Below are positions 14,082 through 26,799 of a stretch of 64,000 nucleotides of DNA, one piece after another (position 1 is the first letter of the stretch; the number at the start of each line of letters is the position of its first letter). The DNA lies in contig NC_092565.1 of assembly GCF_037975245.1 (NCBI RefSeq), forward strand, positions 6,056,999 to 6,120,998, read 5' to 3'. This stretch comes from Apostichopus japonicus (lineage: Eukaryota; Echinodermata; Holothuroidea; Aspidochirotida; Stichopodidae). The position numbers were made by a program, and so were the translations under genes. Below the pieces are notes generated by a model. The model made no database searches. It was given only the letters and a program-made list of their open reading frames with translations, and was not told the DNA's origin.

Positions 14082-17000
14082 AAAAAGAATTTGAGATTTC
14101 AAAGTCTAAAATAAACTATCCTCGTATGTGTACTTCACTTTTAATAGCTTGTTAAAATTGACAAGATGGAGTTATAATATCCCTGTCGAAACCTACTTCT
14201 CTATGTGAGTAACTATACGGCACCGATCGACACCTCCTCGACTATATACCCGGTTAACTGAAGTTTTTGATGAGAATAACAGGTTGACTGTACTTGGGTA
14301 CGATGTCTTCCACACTTTTAACACGCTGACCATATCACAAGTATATGTCAAAGAAAATCGCGCAAAGGCGTCAACCAAGACGAAAATCGAAACGGCACCT
14401 TGTACACCCTCGGGATTACAGTGATGTGTTAAGAAAGGGGAAAAAACCTAAACACTTTATGGTTAAGGAAAGCAGATGGTTTCTTCAGCCATGCCATCTC
14501 ACGAAGATAAAAATCAGATGAGAGAAAGAGAGAGAGTCGAAGAAAGGGAGACGGGGAGAAAGTGAGAGAAAGAAAAAAGTCCAAAAAGGACAGCAATTTC
14601 GTCTTGTCAAAATGGGTGCTATTGCCTAAAGGTTAATCACCGGCTAAAATGAAATGGAAGTTTTAATTGTCATTTCAAAAGACCCTCACTTGACGTAGAT
14701 GAACTTAAAGTAGTCAATTATTGGTAGATTAACCCACAAACTTGTCAATATTTCCGTCAAACAAAATCTATTACATTAGGACTCTAAGCCGATAGTTTTT
14801 AAACACGTTACAGTTTCAAAACAGAAATAAACCCTTTAGCGCAAATTAGGGCTGATACGTTATATCGACAGCTCGCACAATTATGACAAGAACCTTACCC
14901 AGTTCGTGACCAGAATATCGTCCAAAATGTCACTAATTTCGGAGGCATTTCTTTCACGAGGTGAAGACAACGTTAAATATTTACGAAACACTTGCGATAC
15001 ACACGATAAGGTATTGGTGGCAATTAATTTTAAATGTTTAAGACACCTTTGAAAAGGGTTGCGCATGCCAGCTACAACATTCAGTGCATTTTACAATTGA
15101 TTACCTTTTCTCTTTTATCTACTTATTGCATTGATCAAACCAGTTATGCGAAATAATAAAGTAATAAATGGAGGGGGGGGGGGGGGGTACACTCCTTACG
15201 GATTTTCTATATTTTATGGATCTTCTATACGGATTGCTTACTGCAATGCAAGTTTACCATAGCAACACAAAACAACAACAAATGTTTGCGATGAATAGTA
15301 AGACTATATGTATACATTACCCTCGAAAAACTCAACTGCCAGTAACCTTTTGCCGTGAAAAAAGTCCAATATTGTGTAATGAGTAAACATATTGAAATAA
15401 CATAATACGACCTGTAAAAAGTGATTCATATTTGCTTGGACTTGATTGTTTCTTGCGTTTTGATTTACATTTAAGGTGCGCAAAGGGGACATGTCCCCAC
15501 CATCATCATCGTCAGTCGGGATAAAAATGTTCTGTTGTGACTATTTCTAGAATATCAAAAGTATTTATGAGCACAACCTTGAGTTTAAACTGAAGTTATA
15601 TTGTAAATATGTCTAAAAATGCACCATTTGAACTTTGTCGGAAATTAGCTTCTTAGGACCACCCGCGAACCCGGCGACCCCGGGGAGGGGGGGGGGTCAG
15701 TTTCATTTTACGATCAACCTGCAGTGTCAAACCAAATGGCTAAATATACTGGCACGAAGGGTGGGGGCGGGGGGATGAAATTGTTTTTCTTCAAGATGTC
15801 ACTAACCGATGTCAAGATGCAGAAAACTTCACTATTATTTAAGGAAGACGGCTGGCAATGCACATTGGGACTTAAATGATAAACACACCAAAAAATCAAT
15901 GTTGCATAGTTCTCGTACTCCTGTTACACACTGCAATGCATCTTGCGTTACCACTGGTGTATAGCCAATGTCATTTTTATCGATACTATCTATAAAGAAA
16001 AAATAACTAGTTTGGAAAAAAAACAATTACGTTTCTGGCAACTATATTAGTTTTTCATATTAAATCTTCTTTTTTTCCCACCTTCATCTGCGGAAATTGT
16101 TTTGCCAACTGTTCGGACAGAACAGGATGACTTTAGGCACTAAACATATTTTGGTATGTTGTGGACCGTGAAAGGACACTGTTATCTATCCAGGCTTGTA
16201 CTTTCTAAAGCACTAATGATATCTGAGATGTGGCCCTTCAAACATCTGAAACTTATTCTAAACACAGAGACTATATATCGTCACGTCGGTGGGTAAATCA
16301 GTTAGATATATATATTATAAAAAATAAGTATAAATATTTTACCCCCTTATTGACCCAGGGCCCCCGGGATGTAGCTCACTCCCCCCCCCCGGCAGATCGG
16401 CTACAGTAACAGATTATGATTGATGTATCTACGATAATACATAGCATCACCGGATTTTGAGAAATGCAACATCATATATAGTATACATTGTTACCCATTT
16501 ACGCTAATGCGTACTGCACTCACTATTGTTTCAGAGCAAACAATTTCAAGATTAAATTTTTTCTTCCCTTCTTTCTTTCTTTCTCTCTCACTCACCCCCC
16601 CCCCCGCCCTCTCCCTTCTCTTTCCCTATCGCTTTCTCCTTCTGTTTCTTTTTTCGTTTTTAATCTCACTTTGACTGGCGATGATATTTACTTTCAAATG
16701 AAAATTACATTAAAATAGTACAAACGTATATATATTTCCTCCTTTTTGCTTTTGCATCGAAAAACGTGCAATGCTTGCCTCGAACAATCCGAACTCATCA
16801 ATCTTCTTTTCTATTCTTTTTTTCTTTTTTTTTGTGTTGTTGGCAAAAACCTTCATTGCATCAAAGGCATAACCTATACGCAAGAAAAGTCGAACGTTAC
16901 ACGTGATTCCTTTCTTACATTCCTACTAACATCTTGACACGCCTTTTAAACTGTTCACGCGTTCCCTCATCTGATCAATCGGTATACGATCAAAGAAGCT

Positions 17001-18164
17001 GACGTCATCGTATCACGTGACACTAATACGGAAGTACGAATTATTCAATGACTGTAAAATTGATGTCAAAATATGAGAGATAAAAGAAAAGGGGGGGGGG
17101 AGGAGAGAAAGAAAGTCAGAAGAAAGGAACGTAGATAAGCTGTGTCAATAAAAATCAATTTTGACAGAATGAAAGAGCGCGGGGTAGATATGGACCATAT
17201 TTTGTTGTTTACCGCTGGTTGAATAAGATTTCTATATGAAACTTCGTTTGAGATTTGATTTATTGGGAATATTCGTATTGCTTTTGTATACGTTCATCTA
17301 TATACGTCGAAAGCAACCGTCCAAAATGCGTAACTCGCCAGCTGCATGTAAAGTGACGTCACTCAAGCTGACATTTCTATAACCACGCAAGCCATATGTG
17401 TATACGTATACGTATGTGTGTATACGTAATAAAGCTTCCGGGAAAAAAACTCTTTTATAAGCGAAATTCACTACACATTCTGTGGCGTAACCTATATATA
17501 GAAATATAAAAGATATTTTGTACTTCTGGGAGCGAAAAAAAACGAACACCACTCTCCAAAACTTCGGTACCCATTTTAAGGGATTCGATAAGATTATTGA
17601 ATAATTGATATAAACGGCCATGATTTTCACTTAAACAAACACGTTTCCACTTGGAGGAAATGTTTATCTTACCAGGATAATACTGTTCGTTTTATAGCCA
17701 ATTGAAGAGAGGACTTAAATGGGGGTATGAGATATTTTTTATCCATCGTCATCGTTCACAGTTAGTCTACGTCTTTGAATTGTCCCTGTTCCTTGAATTT
17801 AATCAATAAGTCGTCATCATGGGAGCTTTTGTCTTGAAAACAAGAAATATTTCCTTGAACTTCATTCAGTCCACCAAACAACCTCCCACCCCCACACCCA
17901 CACACAAATCACCCATCCACACATATCACACATATACACACCCACGCACGCCTGCGCATACCTTCAAATCAAATCGTTTAAACTTGATTTCATCCTAAAT
18001 CTTTAAAGGCATAGTCCAGTAGATGAAGATGTTTGCTTTCACAAAATTTTCTGCGTCTTTTAGGTGATCATCACATCCTCATAGCATTGTGTAAGTAGGA
18101 ACTATGAACTTCAAACTTTTGTATATATATATGAACTTTATTTTGAATATATATGAACTTCAAA

Positions 18165-18209
<45 letters not shown>

Positions 18210-19915
18210 ATTTATGCATCTGGCAACAGCAGCGTGAATGATTTCAAGGCGACAATATCTCAGCTGGAAATGTTCTCGGTTTTTCTTATAATATTTAATT
18301 CACTTAGTCACAACAGAATGTGATGTTGTTGCTACATAAACAAAAAAAGTCACTTTTCAAGGATAAATCAACAAAGACGATTGTAAAATGAAAGTAAAGC
18401 TTTTGAAGAACATCTCTATCCGGATGAGATTACAGACCACCTACTTCATGTGATGTACTACCTGGAAGAAGAATCGATAGTTTAGCCAATCAAAATAGGT
18501 CACAGTCAAAATCAATCATATCTCAAGTTAGGAATAGTATATTGAGATGGAGTTTTCAACAAACAGTGTGGAATATAGTTTCTTTTTCTTTTTATCTTTT
18601 ATGATGCTAAGTGTTTACATTGCCTTCCATCGAAATATCCCTTTCAATCAGTCATATAGATATTCAAACTTTAAGGAAACTTTCTTTCATTGGTTCTACA
18701 TACATATACATAAAGTTATGAAAAGCATTTCTTGCATAAAATAAGAGGTTATCAAGAATATTTTAGCATGACTCAAAATTGCTCAAAGTGTGCAAAAGTA
18801 CCTTTGCTGAACTGGAGGGGTGGGGGGGGGGTGGACGGGAGAGTTGTGCAGTGTGTCAAGTAGATAGTAAAACGTCTCACTGAGGGGAATTTTATGGGTA
18901 ACTGTGAGATGATATAGTTTACGTTTGAATAAATGAAGCTATTTAGAGAGAGGTGGATATGGGGGGGGAAGGGGTACTTGTTACACGATGGGTAAGAAAG
19001 AGAATTTAATTTAATGTGAATAAAAAGCCCTGTATGAGAATAAGTCTTGCCTCCGAGTACATTTCGTGCTTTCAAACATGTTATAGTGAGGTTATAAATT
19101 TAAACAATATACTTTATTTTTACCAGGAACCGATAAAACGTTATACAAGAATTTTTTTAAATTTTTTTTTACTGGTCGCAATTTATATCGACCAAAGTTA
19201 AAGGAAAAACCGACGGATTTGTGTATAGGTAAGATATAAGTTAATCTGCTCAAGGCGTGAAGTATGATTTTATGAATGACAGGATGCAAGTTAACGGCGT
19301 TTCATTCAACCCGTTTACGATCGTCTACGGCGCTTTACTGCGTGATATGGTCGCCGTTTTAATACGGAATCATTTAAAATCCGATTAGTTGAGAATAACA
19401 GAGAGTTCAAAACATAACTATAAAACATCAACCTTCTTCGTCTGCACGGGAGCAATTCATGTCCGATTCTATTAGCGACATTAGTTTGGGGATACAATCT
19501 CAAAACAGGAATATAGTTTTAGCAGAGTTTGTGAACTCTGTCTGATTCGGCATCAAACCTCTGCAATGCGCAAACAGATAGACAAACAGACGGACGGACA
19601 GAGAAACAGATAGTTCTAAGGACCACCAAGTGAACTGACATTTATTTAATTTTAAGCAAGAGTTCAATTCGAGTTCCTTGGAAGTATCAACTTTATTCTG
19701 TAAACAAATGATGAAATTCGTATGTAGATGAGGATAACCTATAGTCTCTCTCATACCGCCATTCACATTCGAACCAATTCACTTAATGCACTGACGTACA
19801 AAGGATTTCAAAGGTGGGGGCCAAATCCTAAACTCCCTTTAAGGAACCTTTATGAAGGCCAGAGGCAGATCTAAGATATGTTCATGAACGCGGTGTTGCC
19901 CTGTTTTCGCTGACA
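9900..19915. other. Ten-kilobase stretch without recognised genes
   Basis: Only short random reading frames. Local simple sequence: (CCCCA)n at 12355-12382, a (GAA)n patch at 14055-14082, poly(G) runs at 13621-13632 and 15173-15187, poly(C) at 16380-16390, a (GA)-rich patch at 14520-14575, and (TA)n at 18169-18207. Confidence 0.55.
18169..18207. repeat. (TA)n tract
   Basis: Pure TA dinucleotides, preceded by two copies of TATATGAACTT. Confidence 0.93.
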
Positions 19916-19917
19916 CC

Positions 19918-20384
19918 GACTCACATGTAGGAGGTAAGTCTAGGGTCCGACTCACATGTAGGAGGTGTAGGTCTGGGGTCCGACTCACATGTAGGAGATA
20001 GGTATGGGGTCCGACTCTCATGTAGGAGGTGTAGGTCTGGGGTCCGACTCACATGTAGGAGATATGTATGGGGTCCGACTCTCATGTAGGAGGTAGGTCA
20101 GGGTCCGACTCACATGTAGGAGATAGGTCTGGGGTCCGACTCACATGTAGGAGATAGGTCTGGGGTCCGACTTACATGTAGGAGGTAGGTCAGGGTCCGA
20201 CTCACATGTAGGAGGTAGGTCAGGGTCCGACTCACATGTAGGAGGTAGGTCTGGGGTCCGACTCACATGTAGGAGGTAGGTCTGGGTCCGACTCACATGT
20301 AGGAGGTAGGTCTGGGGTCCGACTCACATATAGGAGGTATAGGTCTGGGGTCCGACTCACATGTAGGAGGTAGGTCTGGGGTCC
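19918..20384 (+). repeat. 31-bp minisatellite, 15 copies
   Basis: The unit GACTCACATGTAGGAGGTAG plus GTCTGGGGTCC recurs 15 times from 19918, with 29-33 bp spacing. Variants are mostly GGTGTAGG versus GGTAGG and one-base losses (GTCAGGGTCC). Its high similarity implies recent unequal exchange. Confidence 0.96.
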
Positions 20385-21438
20385 ATGCTGTGGACTTTAA
20401 TAGTCTCAAGCCTATAAATATGCCTCATAATGCATCATTTCTTAACTTTGAGGACCCCATACCCTCAATCCCCCCCCCCCGCTTAATTACATGGGTGTTG
20501 GCCTTTAACGACCTCGTGTTCACACCCCCTCCTCTTTAAAATCCTGATTCCACCTCGTGGTAACTGTTTATACCAATTATAAAAGTTCAAGTTTTCGAAC
20601 TGAAGTATAACAGTATATGAGATGTCCTGTTCATTCATTCGATATCAGTTTACCTCAGAGGTCACTAAAAAGAGTGCTAAAAAATATAACCCTTTTAAGT
20701 ACCTTAAAAGTATTGAAGAAAGTAATATCATTGACTTTTTCTTGTTACTTTCCACAACAGCTCCCTGGTAATATTACAAGATGCCTCATCCGCCTTCAGC
20801 AATATTGGTAACGAAATTAAAATTTACAATGACCATTTCACCAAAGTAAAAGAGAAATCTTCTCATTTTATTTACCATTCGTCTACTCCATTCTATGACC
20901 ATGCTAACCTTAATTAAGAACAGCCAAAATTGGTTCGTTACATTTTCTTTTTTATCATCATGAAAGAATTTTCGCTTATTTCCTGTGACACTTGACATTG
21001 TTTCTAACTTGTCGTTATTAACCACTTGAAAGAAGATTGAGTCCAACAAAATGTTACGAAAGATAAGGAGCGAACTGTGGACTTGACTCAAGTCGTTTTA
21101 TATAAGAAAAGAAAAACAAAACAGGTATTTTTGTGAAGGGTTAAAATACGTCATGTGGATCCTTTGGTTTCTGTTACGCCCAGAAGGAAAATTCGGTTAC
21201 AAAAACTTTTTCCCACGACTCAATTTTTGGTTCTCGGCGAAAATCAGGGCATCCAAAAGGTTTCTAATTGGAAGTTTGGAAGTCCTGTTTCATTAGCTTA
21301 GTGGAATCTCCGGCAAAACAGTAGATTGTTTACAAACTAACGTCTCTTGCGAAGAAAACAAGATACGAAATATGTTTGTTATCTTATCATTATACATGAA
21401 ATCAAACATGTGAATGAGATGTTGCAGTCAGGTGGCTG

Positions 21439-21445
<7 letters not shown>

Positions 21446-21500
<55 letters not shown>
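21446..21500. repeat. (TA)n tract
   Basis: Pure TA dinucleotides of about 55 bp. Confidence 0.94.
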
Positions 21501-21503
<3 letters not shown>

Positions 21504-23189
21504 AGGGATTGAAATGGGCGGTCAGATATTGCTTCTGATTTATTAAGCCTTCACTAACATATCATTGTCGCCTTCTAAACATAATGTCTCTACTACTTCT
21601 AAAATTAGCAGAGTTTGAACATTATGTGACGTCATTCAATCCTCACATCGCTTACACCTCAACTCGGTGACGTACATCGATGCTATCACTTTTGTCATCA
21701 GGATTCATCTTTGTTTTCTTACTCAAGTGAGCTAGGAGTTCACGAACTTATATCAATGTTCAAAACAGATCAAATTTATTTTAGGACCATTCATACTTCT
21801 GATGTAATGACGTCATGAGGCAACCGCGCCAGCTGGGAAGGGAGCGAGGACGGAGAATAGTTGGATACGTAAAGTGAGAACATGGGTGGATAAACAGGGT
21901 GTAAGATATTAACGGATAATCAATGTGGGAGATTATCGATAGCGCTACACTTTCTATCGACAAAGGGTTTCCAATTCAAGGGACAGGAAAGTCCCGTGGG
22001 GTGGAGGGGGGACAGGAGAAACAGGGAGAGGGATGTCGGGGTTAGGTATCAAAGGGAAATTTAAGCTTAATCTAAAAACAAAACAAAAAGGTTCTGTTGG
22101 CTATTATGAACATGCCAAACTGAAAGAAAAAAAATATTTTCATGTTTCCGGACGGTTTTGAATGAATATGGTTTGAACGAGTTTTTAGAGCTTACTAATT
22201 AACATAAATTATGTCAAAGGTCGCGAGATCAATGAGTTCAAGGCTCATGTACTTCAAGCTTTTTGAGTCGGCTGTGCCTCGCAGGCGATGACATTATCGT
22301 GGTCATGAGCCCGAAGTTTGGGATGAGATGTGCATACCTTCATGGATTACCTAGACTTGTTTGTATTGTTCTCAATTCATTAGAAATAGTTGATGAACAC
22401 TGACTACCTACCGAGTAATCAGTTGTCTTTCTGTCTTTATCCAGCTTTAAAGAGCTTAATCTCTCATGACGTCGCATTTTAACATTCAAAAGTTCACGGG
22501 AAATGTTTTCAGGTCTTAACATTTTTATATAGAGAGTATGTATGTATATATAGTGTGTGTTCTCAAAGGTTGGATTTTATTTGTTTTTCAGTAGTCCAGT
22601 AGATATTAGTATTAACAACTTTTGAAACGTTCTCACAACGTATATACAGTTTAGCAACCGAACAACGGGAATCAAGTACCAAGGTTATACGGTGGGAATT
22701 GATATATCATAAAATCACGTACGCACCTCAGGCGTAAACTTTCAATATATCTCATTTGGGACAGAAATTTTAATTGAGTCGGAAACTTATACTATACTCG
22801 AGTGGTATGGCTGTATTGGTTATCCCACAATATACAACCTGAAATTGTTTTGACCAAAACGAGCGTCAAAAAAATAGCAGATTTTCGTATCAAATTATTA
22901 GTACCCCAAGTTTTGTTACACCCACCAAATTAAGGGGTTTATTTTTTCTTTGAATAAAGGATTAATAAAGACATCGTATGAGTGGTCAGGTCATATCAAA
23001 TAATGATAATAAGTATCGACATGTTTTGTTGATTATCAGTGAATAAGTAAGCGAGAGACATTGAACCTTATGTACAAACCGTCTACATAGATAAGCATGT
23101 TGTAATATCCATGATAACTGAAGTTCGTAAAATACGCGTTAAATAATTATGTATTACGTGTTTTTCATGTAATGTTATGCAAACATTAT

Positions 23190-23820
23190 AATAATGTACA
23201 ACCATATATACATGTGCATCATGTTTCATGTACACCATTATATACACCATTATCATAGTACACCATACACCATTATCATAGTACACCAATATCATAGTAA
23301 TGTAGTTTTACAACATGACTATGTGTGTTTAGCACATGATGTTCATTCAACTCAGCATCATGTCAACTTAATACAACATCATGTATGCACAGTATATGAT
23401 TATGTTAACTGAGTACGTCAGTCATGGGTATACTTAGTGCATCAACGTGCACACTTAACACAGTCATGTACACCTAACACAGCCATGTATACTTAGTACA
23501 TCGCCATGTATACTTAGTACATCGCCATGTATACTTAGTATACATCATAGTGTATACTTAGTACACCTTAATGTATATACTTCATACATCCTAAGGTATA
23601 CTTAATATATCATTATGTATATGCTTAGTGTGTCATCATTTATACTTAGTACATCATCGTGCATACTTAATACCTCATCATGAATATTCAAAACATCATA
23701 ATGCATATTCAATACATTATCGTACATAGGACGTCGTCATGTATACTGAGTACGGCATCATGTATACATAATACGTCATCTTGTATACTTAATATATCGT
23801 TATACGTAATACATGATCAG
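23190..23820 (+). repeat. Degenerate ~20-bp minisatellite (CATGTATACTTAGTACATCA)
   Basis: Variants of ATGTATACTTAGTACATC recur through ~600 bp, best preserved at 23455-23600 and increasingly diverged at both ends. Confidence 0.85.
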
Positions 23821-24392
23821 GACAAATGGGTGTCGATTTGGCGTTCCATAGATGTATAGCTGTCTTTGTATAAGCTTATTGGTTCTCCCACAAAAACAAA
23901 TGGTACTTTCAGGTTTTGTACGTGTCTGTGTGTGTTTTTTGTTTTATAGATTTTTATTTACCGTTCTAGCACAAATACCGACGCTTTGATATTTAAACGA
24001 CACCTTCAGTGAGTGTAACTTATATGTTAGTAATAAATATCCTTAGCTATAAGTCAATATTATCAATTAAGGCATAAAGGGAGGGGTGACTAACGTTGTT
24101 TCTAGCGGGAAATAAACTATATACCACAAAGAACGGTCTGATTTAAGTTACGATGGGCAGCCATCCTCTTTAAATTAGTACCGTCAATACTCTAACTAAC
24201 TAGTCATGAAAATCAAGACCACCATTCATTCGACAAAAGTTTGTCTTTAAAGCATGTGAATGAAGATAACAAGCCTCTAGTTTTATTATAGGTCGGTTCA
24301 TCGATAACAGTAAATTATTACCACTGAAATCAATCACAGATAAAGACCAATGATTTCCGAAGCTTAAGTTTTCCAGTATATTAGTTATCGAC

Positions 24393-24860
24393 AACCATTA
24401 TTTCGTTCATGATTTCTTGGAAAGCCAGTTCCGACTTTCTAGCCCAATGCCTTTCAAAAATGTCAAGAAGAGGATTTTTATCTTTTCTGAATCTGTAGTA
24501 AGCAATGACATATGAAAAATTCATCACTGTTAGTCTAGTATGAAAGACAACCTTTATTTCGTTCATGATTTCTTGGAAAGCCAGTTCCGAATTTCTAGCC
24601 ACTGTCTTTCAAAAATGTCAAAAAGAAGATTTTTATCTTTTCTGAATCTGTAGTAAGCAATGACATATAAAATATTCATCACTGTTAGTCTAGTATGAAA
24701 GACAACCTTTATTTCGTTCATGATTTCTTGGAAAGCCAGTTCCGAATTTCTAGCCACTGTCTTTCAAAAATGTCAAAAAGAAGATTTTTATCTTTTCTGA
24801 ATCTGTAGTAAGCAATGACATATAAAATATTCATCACTGTAAGTCGAGTATGAAAGATAA
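24393..24860. repeat. 155-156-bp satellite-like tandem triplet
   Basis: TTTCGTTCATGATTTCTTGG starts units at 24401, 24557 and 24712. Units 2 and 3 are almost identical; unit 1 differs at scattered sites. The period is 156 then 155 bp. Repeated reading frames on the minus strand follow from the repeat and are not evidence of a gene. Confidence 0.94.
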
Positions 24861-25089
24861 AATGCTAGATACTATTTAAGTGGCAGAACTGGGTGACGTT
24901 TGAAAAGAAGCGAAAAATATGCTTGTTCTATACGGGATCGTTGTATCCATTGGTACGTATTTTGGAAGTTACTAAATCGAAGAGTGGATTAGATGGAGAA
25001 ACCCAGGACGGAAGTATACTTACCATTGTCCCTTTGAAGCAATTTCCTTTCGTTTCAAACTATCATTACAAATCTCACAAAGAGGTGAG

Positions 25090-25590
25090 GGGACGGGGGG
25101 GGGGGGAGGTGATGACAGGGGTCGTAGAGAAGGGGAGGGAAAGGACAAGATTGAGAGGGATGGAAACGGAATTGGTTAAGCATGTTTAGTACACACATGT
25201 CTTACATATAATTTCAAACCATGTTTAAGGTACCCAGAGAAAGAGGGGTAGTGAAGAGGGGGAAAGGCGGATGGTGATTGAGATGGCAGGGGATGGATGG
25301 GAGGGCGGGCGGGCGGGAGGTGAGAGGAAAGGGTTGCTTTATTTAGCGAAATATTCCATATCCTCACAAATGATGAGTAAGATACCGAGAGAAAGAGGGG
25401 AAGATGGTAGAGGGAAAGGCAGATGGTGATTGCGAGGTCAGGGGATGGATGGGGGTGGGAGGGAACAGGAAAGGGTAAATATCTTAAGAGAGAAAGAGGG
25501 GACTGGAATTAAGGGAGGGATTGTGGAGGGGCATTGAGGTGGTAGTGAGAGGATGGATGTGATGAGGGGTGAAGTGGAAAGGGTACACTA
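25090..25590 (+). repeat. Polypurine block with imperfect tandem units
   Basis: G/A-rich strand over 500 bp. GAGAAAGAGGGG, AGGGAAAGGC(A/G)GATGGTGAT and AGGGGATGGATGGG recur near 25236-25300 and 25390-25455, with a partial unit at 25490-25560. Confidence 0.8.
25299..25317 (+). other. G-quadruplex motif
   Basis: GGGAGGGCGGGCGGGCGGG: five GGG runs with one-base loops inside the polypurine block. Confidence 0.7.
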
Positions 25591-25862
25591 CGGTACGTTT
25601 GGCACAAAAAACAATTTTAAACTTTGTAGACTTTATATTGGATTTGAGGGCATTTATATATATTTGTACTTCTTTATATTTTGTAGGTACATTTTATATT
25701 TTGTTCATCTTAATATTTAATAGGAACGTTTTCATATCTTTGTGCAATATTATACGTCTCATTTGTTGTTTACAATTTTTAATGTTTTGAGCTCTTGTTA
25801 TCAACCAATTTCCATTGTATTTTTATATGATTGGCTGAATAAATATCTATCTATCTATCTAA
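25590..25862 (+). mobile_element. 5'-truncated LINE 3' end
   Basis: AT-rich tail ending TATGATTGGCTGAATAAATA followed by (TCTA)n at 25846-25860. A TGGCTGAATAAA tail plus a short tandem repeat is typical of truncated non-LTR retrotransposons in invertebrates. No reverse transcriptase sequence remains, so the clade cannot be named. Confidence 0.55.
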
Positions 25863-26616
25863 AAGTTCCTCACATGTCATTTCAAATGAGGAAATGAGAG
25901 CAATACCATATGATATTGAAGTTGACGTTCAAAGTCCATAGATGCTGGCATATTATGTGTGTATTTCCAACAGTATCTTTAAATATAAACATTTAGGCCA
26001 TTTTTCAAGTATTGAAGCGAGGGGTTGGGGGAATCATTACAGCTTTTTAACTGACATACAGCTTGAAACAAATCCAAACCACGATATTGTAATATTAAGA
26101 CAGTTACTTACCTGCTACAAATCGCCGATTACAAGTATATACTATATGATGGAGCTTATTTTACGATATCCAAAATAAAACACGTCACACGTACGGTGCC
26201 TTGATATCCCCAAAATAATAAATTCTAGTGAACTAATAAGAGATTTTAATATTCAACTATCTTTATTGTCTCTGTCCTTATTCCATTGTTCCCTTCTCCT
26301 CAGGTATACGCCAATGGGTCTATTTCCTTTAGTGTATAGCTAAAACTGTCTGTATGCGTCATAGCAAAACAAAGTATTACAAATTGCACTAGCTATCTAG
26401 GTTTGCTTTGGCTGTCAGAAGAAAAAACAGCCGTGTACTTTCCGTTGCGCATAGAGGTCGATCGTTACCGGTATGTTCTAGGTCGATATCAAACTGATTT
26501 TACTTTTCTTCAACCCAAGACCAAATCTTTCACGGCTTACTGGATAGATAGATTCCACCTTGCTCTACTCGCTGAATTACGTTAAAGTTGCCCTTTAACG
26601 CTTGCGCATCTGCCCA

Positions 26617-26780
<164 letters not shown>

Positions 26781-26799
26781 AGCTCTCTTTATTGGTTAA

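Noticed and set aside
19839-20021. Small repeat protein on the minus strand of the 31-bp minisatellite
   Set aside because: The unit length is not a multiple of three and varies, so the repeated peptide is accidental.
24381-24757. Repeated peptide frames containing MARNSELAFQEIMNEIK
   Set aside because: They follow the 155-156-bp tandem repeat; the 155-bp step shifts frame between copies, so no continuous protein is kept.
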